Source: Athripsodes cinereus | Lineage: Eukaryota > Arthropoda > Insecta > Trichoptera > Leptoceridae | Assembly (NCBI GenBank): GCA_947579605.1 | Contig: OX388314.1 | Coordinates: 22,640,000 to 22,703,999 of the forward strand | DNA: 64,000 nucleotides | Direction of reading: 5' to 3' | Shown here: positions 12,206-23,079 of the stretch, one piece after another | Position numbering within the stretch: the stretch's first letter is position 1 | Layout of the letters: every line of letters begins with the position of its first letter | Made by a program: the position numbers and the translations under genes | The notes under the pieces: generated by a model | The model's input: only the letters and a program-made list of their open reading frames with translations | Told to the model about the DNA's origin: nothing | Database searches by the model: none

Positions 12206-12267
12206 GTAATCCTCGAGATCTTTTTTATATAAAAATTTCAGTGTAAAAATAAAAAATACAATATTTT

Positions 12268-12292
12268 TTTATTATATATATATATATATATA
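12268..12292. repeat. (TA)n microsatellite
   Basis: An uninterrupted run of alternating T and A of about 20 bases. Confidence 0.9.
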
Positions 12293-12490
12293 AACAATAC
12301 AAGCACGATTGAACCTGAATATTGAAGTGGTAAATAGGTACATAAGGTACCAGCCATTCCTACTTATTGGTTTTCAAGTGATCCTTGTAACTTCATCAAT
12401 CTTCCTCGAATTCCCCTTTGAAAGTTTAATAATATAACAGGATCCACAATAATTTAATAGATATTTTTGATTTTGTTCGAACATATTATG

Positions 12491-12907
12491 TTTACAATAT
12501 TTATTCATTCATTTATTTATTTATTCATCATCATTACAAAACATTTGAAAATACATATGGACAGAAATAATCACAAAGCAAAGACAATGCATCATCCTAC
12601 TCAACCCGCACTCATGATTTAACCCTTTGCTATATAATACCAAGCCCACAAATTTGTCATTTATTACAAAAGTTATACAAAAAATGAAAAAACAACAAAA
12701 CACCAGTCTAACATGCATAGAAGGCAGCCAAAACAGACAATGTGACTGCACGTGCGCGCCGGAACAAGCAAGTTAATAAGGACTATGCAGTCACAACCCG
12801 CAGCAACTTCACTAGGCGAGTGCCTGTATCGAGGCAAGCCGCTACAAAACATCAAGAAAGTACCGTAACAACCAATCCACCTTGAAATCGCACAAAGAAT
12901 GTTCTCA
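12491..12907 (-). mobile_element. LINE 3' region, minus copy of an inverted pair
   Basis: Reverse-complement partner of 11385-11785. Its tail (TTTATTTATTTATTC on the plus strand) faces the tail of the plus copy, so the two insertions converge on the 11.8-12.5 kb segment. The shared frame carries the PSEVAAG and FGCLLCMLDWC segments in both copies. Not an autonomous element. Confidence 0.65.
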
Positions 12908-13972
12908 ATAGAAATATAATTTTTGCTAGGCCTCGACTTAAGGGGCAAGTTTAAGGCCAGAAAGAGTATAATTTTTTACAAATTGACGTTCGAATTGATT
13001 TTCGAAGATTGTATTTATTACAGATTTATACTTAAAAATATCGATATTAAGTGACGAGTTACATGAAGTTAAACAATCCATATAATATATTGTTAACATA
13101 TTAATATAATTTTCCTCATTATTCCAATACTTCACGTATTAAGACGATAGGACTTTTCTTAGTAAAAATTGTAGCTCTTGACTTTTTTTGTTTATACTGA
13201 TGTTACATATCTACAAGTCAGTGAAAATTTGTCAATTTTATGACCAAAGCCGGGAAAAATGACTCCAGTATTATAATATCTCGTATATCTATTCTATGAG
13301 GAATGGTTGATATTCAAATGAACCAACCGCTTGAGATCAGTCGAACGATATTTGATACTTGAAGGTAGTTTCAATAAAATCTCCGCATACTCACTTCTAT
13401 TACGTTTCTGTATTAATAATAATAATATTAGTATCTTACTGAGAAAGGTATTCAATCATTAAATTATCATTTTCTAATAGGAAAGGATTTTATTTCCAAT
13501 GTTCTTGGTTTTTCAGGTGTACCGCGTGGTATTTTGCTCGCCTATTCTATTGGCATCTTTGCCCTTTTTTTGAGCAATTTTATTTATTGAATTAAAAAAT
13601 TATAAAACAGAGAACAACTATAAATATGGTTTACATAAAAAATAAAAAATAAGTCGTTCATAATTCAGGTGTCATCCACAAACATGTACCACAGTTAAGT
13701 TAATTATTTAAGTATCGCACATTCCGCTCATTCATCTGTTCTCACTAGCATATCGCACAAGCAGCCATCGCTAACACACAAAAACATAGTTTTAAACATA
13801 TTACCTATAAGTACAAATAAAAACTATTAATAAAAGATAAAAAAGAAGAAAAAAACAAACAAAAACTTGTAATGTTTGAAAAAGATAATAATTGAAAAAG
13901 AAAACTATTAATAAAAATAGAAAAAAAAAACAAACAAAATCTTGTAATAAAACGATATATTTGAAATCACTT
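12908..13972. other. AT-rich, no gene seen
   Basis: No supported feature. Possibly intron of the minus-strand gene represented by 14802-14994. Confidence 0.4.
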
Positions 13973-14220
13973 GGAGCACCCGGCTAAGAATTAGTCTCTC
14001 ACTCTACCCCGCAAGTACTATAAAAGACAGGTGTTCGAAAAAATTAAGACATTTTACATCTTAAATTCAGCGATGAGGCTTGCCACCGATCCTGAATGTC
14101 TTGATTTTATATTGCCACGGAGAGGACAGCTTGCATGTTTATTATATACAGCTGGTCTGCTGGCTACCCTACTTGTGGGATATGCCGTGATGGTATAGTA
14201 GTGGTATAGTAGTGGTATAT
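13973..14220 (+). mobile_element. Family A dispersed repeat, longest copy
   Basis: This copy runs from GGAGCACCCGGC to the repeated 'tggtatagtagtgg'. Blocks in order: 'tctctcactc', 'acaggtgttcg', 'acattttacatcttaaattc', 'gcgatgaggcttgccacc', 'cctgaatgtctt', 'ggagaggacagcttgcatgt', 'ctggtctgctggctacc', 'acttgtgggatatgccgtga'. The last part nearly matches the 3' end of the RTE-like LINE copies (57055-57100), which suggests family A is a short element moved by that LINE. It has no open frame and no clear pol III boxes. Confidence 0.7.
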
Positions 14221-14801
14221 TTGAAAATTTACGAGAATCATCGAATGAAGACCGTGAAATAGGTACTTCAAATTGACTTTATGTTAATGATATTTGTATA
14301 ACGTATTACAACATATAATTGATTAAGTTGACGTTTTGTTTGTAAAACTCCATATTAATGTATGGAAATAAACAAAACCTATGTAAGAGTAGTTTGTATT
14401 TATTTTAAACCTTGTGTATATCTTTAAAGTAAGACAAACAATCCAAATAATCAAATAGCAGAATCTGGAATATAATAATATATACCCCACCCATTTCTCT
14501 TAAGTTTTTGTGTCTTGAAATTGGAAAATATAGGTAAAAAAAGCTATTAAGGCATTTCTCCAGTTCTATTCAGTAATGTTTTTTTTTTAACTATACCTAC
14601 CATTAAGCTACTGATTAATATACATTTGACTTGAAATTCAGATTAATATCTTTCCTTCTAAGGTTGCAAATATCTGATGTTTTGAAAAAATGTATTTATA
14701 TACAAATAAAAAAATTAAGGCAGTAACATCAGGAAGAAATAATAATCATTCAATAAGGTGGCAACTTTTGCTTAATACTAAACAAACATGTTGCTCCTTA
14801 C

Positions 14802-14994
14802 CTCGACATATAAGGTTTCTCTCTCGTGCGAAGACAGTTCATCTCCTCTTCTTTGAAGGCCTAGGGCCGACTCACATGGTGGCGGCTGCTCGGCACGGGC
14901 CTCTCCAGCTCTCAAGGCGCTCAGTCTTCTATTTTCTTGCTTCCATGACAGGGCTGTGAAGCTCTCAAAGTACGAGCCATCAGTCTCTTGTACA
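14802..14994 (-). CDS. Exon of an unrecognised host gene (downstream exon)
   Basis: Minus-strand exon of 193 bp. It is entered through a TTTTCTATAG acceptor and left through GAG|GTAAGG. Its first base completes a codon and 64 open codons follow, ending in phase 0. The upstream exon at 23080-23347 ends with two bases (GG) of a codon, so the junction makes Gly and the frame continues. The peptide contains ETDGSYFESFTALSWKQENR, then a basic RRLSAL site, an acidic/Pro patch and SSHERETLYVE at the end. RRLS fits a PKA-type phosphorylation consensus. GC content and codon use differ sharply from the AT-rich surroundings. I do not recognise the protein; a cytoplasmic regulatory segment is one possibility, by composition only. 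Confidence 0.8.
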
Positions 14995-16210
14995 CTATAG
15001 AAAATTATACATATCTTTAGTCATTATTTGCATTAGATCTTCTTTATGGAAACACAAAATGAAATTTTCAGTATTTGAGTAGTTATTCTCTGCTTAATTA
15101 AAATTATAATAAATAAAATCAATAGAAATTTAGTGTATTTTTTTTTAATTGATCAAGAAATGGAAATAAGTACAATTAAAAAAAATATACAGCAAAGTAG
15201 TTAAAGTAAAGTGTTATAAAGTTAAAACCGATACAATCAATGACATTTCAACTTCTTTACTTTTATGGTGGGTTAAATAAGGCAATACTATTCAACCTTA
15301 AATAACATTTAATCCTATATTTGTTAAAAAAAAAAAAAAACTAACAAAAAATCACAAAGTTTGTAGCTTTGTATGTTAATTGCAAAAGGTTTAGTTACGA
15401 GATACTGATAAATTCAAACTAGCGTGAACGTATGCCAGCGGAAATAAAAAACTACGCAAAAAAGTTTAATGAATCTGAATTTCATTTTACCATAATAAGC
15501 AAAAACATAATAATATTGTTTCTGTTAAACTTTCTACCAAGATTAGGTACGACATTTTAGTCAAAACGTTTCTATTTACAGTACCTACCTACGTAAGAGT
15601 GTAATACTCGCTGCTTCTCTCTAATTACTCAGTGAACTCATTAGACTCGTTGGTGAATGAAACTGAAGCATACAGGTGTTCACTCTACCATTTACGCTAA
15701 TTCATTTCTACGGGACGTACCGTACGTTCAAGTTGTTATGACGTTGAAGATTGAAGGGTATGTAGACTACGGTTCTTTTTACACTGTAACTACGTTGGTA
15801 AAAAACAAGTCGCAAGTTTTAATCAATTTTGAAGACGAGTTCTTTTTTGAGTTTTGAAGGGAAAGATATCGGAGATGTTTGCCAAAACTTAAGACGAGAT
15901 TAAAGATATATTAAGTGCTTTAGCGGTTAGGTTGTGGTTGTTTCTAAACATTATTCCGAACAAACAGTTTTTTTGCTCCAAATGTTCGGAAAAACGAAAT
16001 TAAATACTCTATTGAAGACAGACGTTATAATCTCTTAAATGTGTTTTTAGGGATGTTTCTCAATAATGTAATGTATTTCCAAATGAATTGTCGTTCTTTT
16101 ATCGTTTTCAAATAGATTTACTCTGGCATTTCTAGTTTTCGGTTCTAAAATGATTGAAAGTGAACTTTACTAGTTATCTATTTGTTAAAAATAAATATTT
16201 ACCAAATTAC
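14995..16210 (-). other. Intron sequence, nothing else seen
   Basis: Start of the inferred 8,085-bp intron between the two minus-strand exons. AT-rich with a 15-base A run near 15327; no coding signal. Confidence 0.55.
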
Positions 16211-16360
16211 TACTATACTACCACGGCATGTCCAAGAAGTGGGAAACCAGCAGGTCAGCTCGATGTAACGAATATGCAAGCTATCCTCTCTGTGCCAACA
16301 AAATGTAAAGATATTCAGAACGGGTGACAAACCTCATCGCTGTTTACGAAATGTATGAAC
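16211..16360 (-). repeat. Family A dispersed repeat
   Basis: Minus-strand copy beginning (on plus) 'actaccacggcatgtcc' and including 'tgcaagctatcctctctgtg' and 'gacaaacctcatcgc'. It lies in the inferred intron. Confidence 0.6.
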
Positions 16361-16704
16361 TTATAACTACAGGTTTGCAATACACCCATACAGAAAACAA
16401 TATGTTTGTTAAGACCAAGGATGTGAGATTAGAACTAAAATGTTTTTATTGATAGTCTGAGATACTTTTTAAACAAACCAAAAACTATCTCAAGATTGCG
16501 ATACCAACAACTAAATTTCCATGAGTGAAAAAACATGTTACGTTTACGTCTACGCTTCGTCTAATAACGGAGGTAGTTTTGAATGATGGGTGACTGAATA
16601 ATAAGCAAACTATTTGTATACATCTGTACATATATACTAACTTATATGTTGTTGCAGTATTTTCTGATGCAACGTTACCTGAAATGATTGTCAGCTGTGT
16701 GTAA

Positions 16705-16875
16705 ACGAGAATATTGTTTCACTTATTTTAGAGGCATTAACTATGTAACAATTTCTAGACATTTTTAAATAAAATATTTAAACTTGAAGTACTATGTTTA
16801 TTTGTTACATTAATTTAAATTAATGTAACAAATAAACATAGTAATTCAAGTTTAAATATTTTATTTAAAAATGAG
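16705..16875 (+). repeat. Repeat with near-perfect 110-bp palindrome
   Basis: Bases 16762-16871 form an inverted repeat centred on 16816/16817 with no spacer and almost no mismatches. The flank 16709-16761 ('gaggcattaactatgtaaca' and on) matches the minus strand of 19390-19450, whose own continuation matches the palindrome arm. The hairpin therefore looks like a rearranged copy of the repeat at 19270-19455. Confidence 0.7.
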
Positions 16876-17587
16876 AATATTGTTATATACATTTTTGAGT
16901 TACTTTGAAACTACGTACATAGTTACATACATAATATATTATATAATCTCTCTTTTTGGAATATTAGTTTTCGATTTATTAGGTTTAAACAATATTGGAA
17001 GTAAAACTTATGGTCGTGAAAACATATTATTTGCTTTAAGTTTGCAATTATTTATATGTTGCTTTGATGAAATTTTACTGTTAAAATCATTATTAACTCC
17101 ATACTAAAAGCGCTGTTAACTAAAACAGAAAGTAGGTATGATATACTCGTTACTATTTTAATTGCTCTAAGTGATATATTTTCAGCGACTTAAATACTGA
17201 ATATCATTTAATAAACATAAGTTTATGTTAAATACAATATCTATTTTGAAACTAAAATAATTTCATTCATTAAAATAACTTGAACGATGTGAATCAAATG
17301 TAAATATAGATAAAAAAAAAACTAATGCAATTCCACAATTTATATTGTCCCTCGTGGTGAAAGAATAACTAAGTACTGTTTTCTTCAGTATAACGTATGT
17401 AGTTGCAATAGAAAAGTTTCCATCTTGAATAATAATTTGAAAATAATGAACTTTTATTAAATGGGTTCGTTTACTCGTTGAAAGTAATACTCATTGTCTG
17501 GAGTCAGCTCTCAAAAGACATGACGATAATAAAGAGAGTTCTTGATTAATAAAATTTAATTTAATTGGAGTTACAAATGTTACTTTT
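16876..17587. other. AT-rich, no gene seen
   Basis: A 78-codon hydrophobic open frame (16871-17107, plus) begins at the edge of the palindrome. Its composition (Ile/Leu/Tyr from AT-rich codons) gives no reason to call it a gene. Confidence 0.4.
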
Positions 17588-17672
17588 TACTATACGTACT
17601 TCGTAGTACATGGTAGAATGTAACTTTTTAGTATACGTACTTCGTAGTACATGGTAGAATGTAACTTTTAAT
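17588..17672. repeat. Two tandem 41-bp units
   Basis: The unit containing 'tatacgtacttcgtagtaca' occurs twice with a period of 41 bp and at most one or two differences. Each unit contains the palindromic GTACTTCGTAGTAC-type core. Recent local duplication. Confidence 0.85.
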
Positions 17673-18630
17673 CTTTTTCTGAATCTGAAAATAATAATGA
17701 ATTTTCCTGTCCTAATTTCGAGATTATCAAATGTTTGAAGGCACGCAAGTTTGTTTGAAGGCGCAGAAACTTTTAAAAGGGAGAAATAAAAGCTGTTGAT
17801 GTTTGTTCTTTCAAAGACAAATTAAATTTGGTGGCTTAAAATAGAACGTCTCATACTACCTACCTATGTCACATTTCAAAAGTTAGGCGAAAAAATTAAA
17901 TATATTTTTGTCATAAAAAGAAATACATACCTTCACATGAATATTTTGCCATACTCGTCATTTCTTTACGAATAACTTAAATATAAACTAACCTAATCCA
18001 CTGAAATGTATTCAGTACTAGCGTTAATTAATAAGTAAATCTTCAAATAACTGGTATACCATTATTTTCTGTTAGTTTTTGAGGGCCCTGTAAGAAACAG
18101 GTATTAAGTAATATTTTTAATGAAGTGATGAGGTATACCATCCATCCTTAATGTTTTTCGTCTTTCAAGGATATTATTGTCAATCTATATCTATCAATCG
18201 AATTTCATTATTGAATTTAAGGTGTTAAATGTCTAATCCGTGATGTTTAACGAACACACCACCTGCCTTTTATGGAATACTCGAAAACATGTAAACCACA
18301 CTACAATAGTATTTCATTCGTTAGTTAGTTTAGCTGCTGATTAGAATTCTGTTGTGTTAGATAATATGGTTGAGTAGAAGTTTCAATAATATATATTCCA
18401 ATATTCCAACCTGGTTTCTCATCATAATAGTAATATATCTTTGAAAGTTTATACAACATTATATTATATAACTACTGCTCATAATAATATTGAATTGATA
18501 TTCAAACTGAGTTAACTAGCATATTGCTGTATAAGTGCAATACTGTGCAATCTCAAAGTTACCTGGCTCTGAGATTATCAACTTAAAGTGATTAAACTAA
18601 AATTAAACTTCATAATATTTTGTTCACATA
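17673..18630. other. AT-rich; two family A scraps
   Basis: 'gatgaggtataccatccatc' near 18128 (plus) and 'ttatggaatactcgaaaac' near 18270 (minus) resemble family A blocks. Otherwise nothing seen. Confidence 0.35.
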
Positions 18631-18843
18631 ATGAGCGGAGAAAAATGTGCCATCCTACAATTGGTTATAGAAAGGATGATTGAAAGCAGTAGAGGGGTTG
18701 GAAGAAAGCGGGTTTCCTGGATTCAGAACATTCGGGAGTGGACCGGGATGAGAGGTGTGAAGAAGCTGTTTTGTGCTGTCCAGAACAGAAAACATTTTTC
18801 CCAGGTGGTCGTCAACGTCGGGGGGACTCGACAAGACACGTAA
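18631..18843 (+). pseudogene. LINE reverse transcriptase C-terminal tail, WTGM type
   Basis: A 70-codon open frame ends a LINE reverse transcriptase: GRKRVSWIQNIREWTGM, then KKLFCAVQNRKHF and VVVNVGGTRQDT before TAA. The pattern G-R-x-R-x-x-W-x-x-N-[IL]-R-E-W followed by LF..A..R..F....N is typical of arthropod LINE ends. It is 5'-truncated and was probably inserted into the intron of the minus-strand gene. Sister remnant at 10309-10401. Confidence 0.7.
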
Positions 18844-19269
18844 AGAAGAAAGTGATTAAAATTGTATTTATTAGTTTACAGACCCCCATCTCCGAGTATC
18901 CACAGAGAAACTAGAACTTAAAGACCCCTGTAGATAACAGAAGGAGAGTCAACGGAGAATAGAGCTTTTGAAAGAAAGACTGGCTTGAGTTCACTGTCAA
19001 ATATGTCAACAATTAAATAACTTATAAAACTAAAAGCATTTTCAACAACCTTATAGAATAAGCTTTAAAAGAACAATAAATGTAAAAATAAAAAAACGAC
19101 GTGTGTGACGAAAGTTTGTCGTTATAAAAGCTACATACAGACTATGGTACCTATTTAAAAGATAAAGATACGATTGGGAGTAGACAGTGAAGAAAAATTT
19201 CAATTAGGGTTAAAATTTAAATAAGTTACAATGATTTCTAGCTTATTGACGAATGAGGACATAATTACC

Positions 19270-19455
19270 AAGAAAATATCTGATTTTTTTACTTGAATTA
19301 CCATATTTATTTGTTACATGAATTTAAAATACGTTATCGCGATTTCAGTGTACCTACACCATTGACGAGATTAGCAAGAAAAAAATTCAAATGTCTAGAA
19401 ATTGTTACATAGGTACAAGTACATAGTTAATGCCTCTAAAATAAGTGAAAAAATA
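19270..19455 (-). repeat. Dispersed repeat matching 16705-16870
   Basis: Read on the minus strand it shares 'gaggcattaactatgta', 'aacaatttctagacattt' and 'tgtaacaaataaatatgg' with the 16.7-kb copy. This copy keeps an extra 90 bp in the middle and has no palindrome. Confidence 0.65.
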
Positions 19456-19700
19456 TATTTGGCTGAGAGGAATGGTGCTCGGAGGCTTGACCATCCGAGT
19501 ATCGACAAAAAAACAAAAAATACAAGGATTTTATAATATGTCGAAATTAACTATTAAAGGAAACACCAGTCGGTTCACGTCCCTGAGAAAGACCACCAAA
19601 AAGATGGAAAGACAGCTGGTCTTCATCATCACAAGAGACGTCAACGTATGAACTAACAGATCGATGATCTACATCAAGAGGAAGAAGAAGAAGAAGTTAA
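19445..19700 (+). pseudogene. Fragments of LINE tails with (GAA)n end
   Basis: The start encodes a broken version of IYLAERNGAR from the RTE-like tail. Further on, a different frame reads GSRPRERPPKRWKD, the basic R-P-R-x-R-W-x-D block of a LINE tail. The segment ends in a (GAAGAA)n microsatellite, as RTE-like insertions do. At least one frameshift separates the parts; it may be two insertions. Confidence 0.5.
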
Positions 19701-20160
19701 AAAAAATATAAATGAATAATAGAATTATAAAAAAAAATATAAAATTTAGTCTTGTTAATAATCATGTAAATTATGACTGATATAATTTATTCATATTCCA
19801 TATTTATTTAATTTTGATGATTTCTTGATGACTTTTTATAATAAGTAATAAAACTTCTTTTTATTGATAATATTTTTTTTAACCTCTTATATTATTGCTT
19901 TTAATTGCTATTCCTGAATTTTTCATTATTTTATTTGAAACTGTTTAAATTGCCTTTATTCTGATTAGTTGTGCATAATTTATTAATTTGAATTATGTAC
20001 TTTATGTGTTTTATTTGGAAGAGAAAAGAAACTATTATTGTATATGCAATTCTTTTTTTAATCTTATTTATTTGATTGTTGATAAATATTTTTGATTCTG
20101 ATGTTGATTCATGATTTAGTTATTTTTAACTTGAGTATGTGTGAATTTGTATTGCGTATA

Positions 20161-20245
20161 TTTCTGTACTCTGTCTAATGTTTCAACATGTAAAAGGCTC
20201 ACGCCGTATGCAATTGTAAATAAATAAATTGTAAATAAATATATC
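20161..20245 (+). repeat. Probable LINE 3' end
   Basis: 'acatgtaaaaggctcacgcc' is followed by tandem AATTGTAAATAAATA units. The pattern is that of a retrotransposon 3' end, without coding sequence. Confidence 0.4.
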
Positions 20246-20372
20246 ACAGTATTGAAAGCATGCAGCGATATATCTGAGTGTATTAGCTCTACATTGCATT
20301 CAATTATAATTGTGCATTATACCTAATATGATAAATATTCATATGTAACTACTAACTATCACAACAGGAGTT

Positions 20373-20472
20373 ATGTTGTATTATATCAACGAGGATATTA
20401 TTGATGAAGAGATGAGACGTTATATAGGTCAGGGCTCACAGGTGCTGAATGGTTATAATAATAATAATAGGT
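20373..20472 (+). other. Short open frame, possible LINE remnant
   Basis: The frame beginning at 20373 reads YYINEDIIDEEMRRYIGQGS and ends in an AAT-repeat run. The acidic DI..E.RRYIG pattern is reminiscent of the 'eI.rRI' segment of LINE reverse transcriptases, but the match is weak. It directly precedes the R2-group fragment in another frame. Confidence 0.25.
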
Positions 20473-21569
20473 ATTATTAAACATCTCTTGAAACTGTCTA
20501 ATTATAGATATCACCATCCAAATTCCGCGAAAGAAAGGTTGGTTCCGCCTAGGAGTATAGGAGGAAGAGGAATTGTTAACATTTCCTCTTTACATAATAA
20601 TCAAAAAGAATCCCTTAAAATTTTTTTTTAAACAAACAAAATAATTCTATACTACATAAAATTATAATACAGGCCGATAAAAATCATACATCTTTAAATT
20701 TAAATGACGAAACAGTAGGTCCGCGATTAAACAATTTAAATATTTTGTTAGAATCTTGGGGTAGGAAGGAACTTCATGCTAGACACCTCAATGATCTCAA
20801 CCAATCTTATGTTGACAAATATGCATCAAACAGGTGGTTGACCATTGGGGAATTGTATGGGGAAACCGAGGGTTTTATGCTAGCAATTCAAGATCAGGTA
20901 ATAAATACAAAAAATTATCAAAAATATATCATAAAAAATCAAAATATAATTGATGATTCGTGTAGGAAATGTCTGGCTAAACCGGAAACAATTCAACACA
21001 TAGTTTCGGGTTGTTCCACTCTCGCTCAAACTGAGTATACCAATAGACATAATCATGTCGCAAAAATAATTCATCAAAATTTAGCAATTAAACATAATCT
21101 TTTAAACTCACAAATAGTAATACCTTATTATAAATACAACCCGGAACCGGTTTTAGAAAATCAAAATTACAGGCTCTATTATGATAAAACCATAATAACA
21201 GATAGACAAATACATCATAATAGACCCGATTTAGTATTACATGATAAACGTAATAAAATAACGTACCTAATAGACATCGCTGTTCCAAATACACATAATA
21301 TACAAACAACTGTCGCAGAAAAAATACGTAAATATACAGAACTAGCTGGAGAAATAAAAAATATTTGGCATTCTAGATCCGTTTATATAATACCTTTAGT
21401 CATGTCAGCTACAGGGGTAACTCCGAAATCTTTAATAAATAATTTACAAAAATTAGATTTACCGGTTAATTTGTATATTAAAATTCAAAAATCTATTATA
21501 ATAAACACTTGTAATATTGTAAAAAAGTTTTTGAACACAGACATTTCAGGCACAATGCTGGTATTTTGA
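20449..21569 (+). pseudogene. R2-group (RLE) non-LTR retrotransposon, ORF 3' half
   Basis: The first part (to 20631) reads HHPNSAKERLVPPRSIGGRG, a conserved segment after the RT domain. Shifting frame at the T9 run 20621-20629 keeps the reading open through DKNHTSLNLNDETVGPRLNN to the stop after 21566. Within the 274 codons from 20745, C73, C76, H85 and C90 form a CX2CX8HX4C zinc knuckle. R160-P161-D162, D177 and K193/K196 fit the PD-(D/E)XK-like endonuclease that nicks the target in this group. The Tyr/Trp-rich linker and ATGVTPKSL segment follow, as in insect homologues. The RT core and N-terminal DNA-binding domain are absent, so the copy is 5'-truncated. Clade (R2, R4/Dong, NeSL or HERO) not settled. 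Confidence 0.85.
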
Positions 21570-21743
21570 TCCCGCGTTTTGAGCCTAATCCTTTGATATC
21601 CTGTATATCTGGATAGGTGAATTTTTCCCGGCATTAGACTGTTAAGTTTTTGTGTGACCATGACTGATCATATGGAGACTTATCTGGTTGTATAATGCTG
21701 AGAAGTGTGGATGGCAATTCTGCCGCCACGTATAAAAAAAAAA
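21570..21743 (+). other. 3' untranslated end of the R2-group element
   Basis: Non-coding sequence continuing from the stop codon to a short A run at 21734-21743, where element-like sequence ends. Contains 'gtggatggcaattctgccgc'. Confidence 0.55.
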
Positions 21744-22107
21744 CTATACATAGAATGTTAAGCAATAATATTTAACGTTTGATGATGTCAGCGAATGCTC
21801 CTGAAAGCTGGCGAGCGATCAATATAGTCACTGTAGAAGTATTAAAATATATAAAAGTGTTTTATATATGTATAATAATTTCAATGAACTTCCTACAAGT
21901 ACCGTCAAGGTTGATAACATTGATTTGTTTACTCGTTATTATATATATTTCGTTTTAAGACATATCACATTTTCAGTCATCTCGAATATCTTAACTTTAG
22001 TTGGCACGGATTTTTTAATGGTGATTTTAAACGAGAATACTAACTAGTAAGTTAAAAATCTAATATTAGAAACTAACGAAATAAACACAAAATAATACAA
22101 CAATACA

Positions 22108-22165
22108 AGCAGTTGGTCTATTGGATACACTCCACTTGTAAGATATGTCATGATGGGATAGATAA
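22108..22165 (+). repeat. Family A 3' end scrap
   Basis: 'gcagttggtctattgg' and 'actccacttgtaagatatgtc' resemble the last 55 bp of family A. Confidence 0.4.
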
Positions 22166-23079
22166 ATATATATAAGCATTTGCATTTCATTTTTAAACGT
22201 TCTTCTCCTTGGAAAACCGAAAAAGAGCTTCTTCAATTTAGAGTAATTCTGCGTCAATTGAATTGTAATTTCTCACGATATTTTTAACGTTCTGAGAGTA
22301 TACAAAAAACAAAATTAAAACATGAAGGTATAGAAAACGTAAATTGAGCCTTTTTAAAGTAGGCATATGACAAACTTAATTTTATATAATTAAAAAAGAT
22401 TATTCTCAAATTGTATAGTACCTATCAACTTACTTCATAGTGATGGGTATAATAATAAACACAAAAATGTCCAAGTTAGGTTATGAAAGTGACTATATTG
22501 ATCCGAAATTGATTTGAGTGGAAGAAATTAGTTTCCATCCTATATTCCTGTGAAGAGGTTTAAGCAGCGAAAAATGTTAATACGAACAATTTAAAATTAA
22601 ATGAAAATATTTTTCCGTTCCGTAAAGCCTTTCATCTCAAACGGAATGATGTAAATAGGTCAATGCAACCACCAAACACAACATCTAGTGCAAACCTGGG
22701 CGCACCCAGCCATAATTATATTGACATAACAATAATATATATCACTAGCTATACAGTGACTAAACACTACTACCTGCACCTGCCATAAATAAGGCCATTG
22801 TCAGGACATGACCGATAAAGGTATCTACTTATAATTGGATATTCGATGCTATTCCCTGTATATTTCCGCATTGGAAAAAGGGAAACGAGATATCAGAAAT
22901 ACCCAGATGAATTAAATTATACTGGATAGCTTTTGAATACTTGAATCAAACTTTCATAAATAAAAGTTCTAAATAAAACACTCTTTCTAGAATGACAAAG
23001 TTCACCTCTCTGTGTGGAATATTTGTACTGCACTCAATCTATTATATCAAATATAATTATAATAAATATTTTGTCTTAC
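22166..23079 (-). other. Intron sequence next to the 23-kb exon
   Basis: AT-rich, no repeat or coding sequence recognised. The base composition changes sharply at the exon border near 23080. Confidence 0.5.

Noticed and set aside
11978..12232. Plus-strand frame of 84 codons with WLVFTKVFGES
   Set aside because: The opposite strand reads a LINE C-terminus (GPVI.NRLPEDLRK), a much better explanation.
14690..14959. Plus-strand frame of 89 codons
   Set aside because: Overlaps the minus-strand exon 14802-14994; the plus frame extends into AT-rich sequence without splice sites.
16871..17107. 78-codon hydrophobic frame as a membrane protein
   Set aside because: Begins in a palindromic repeat, uses AT-rich codons only, and shows no recognisable family.
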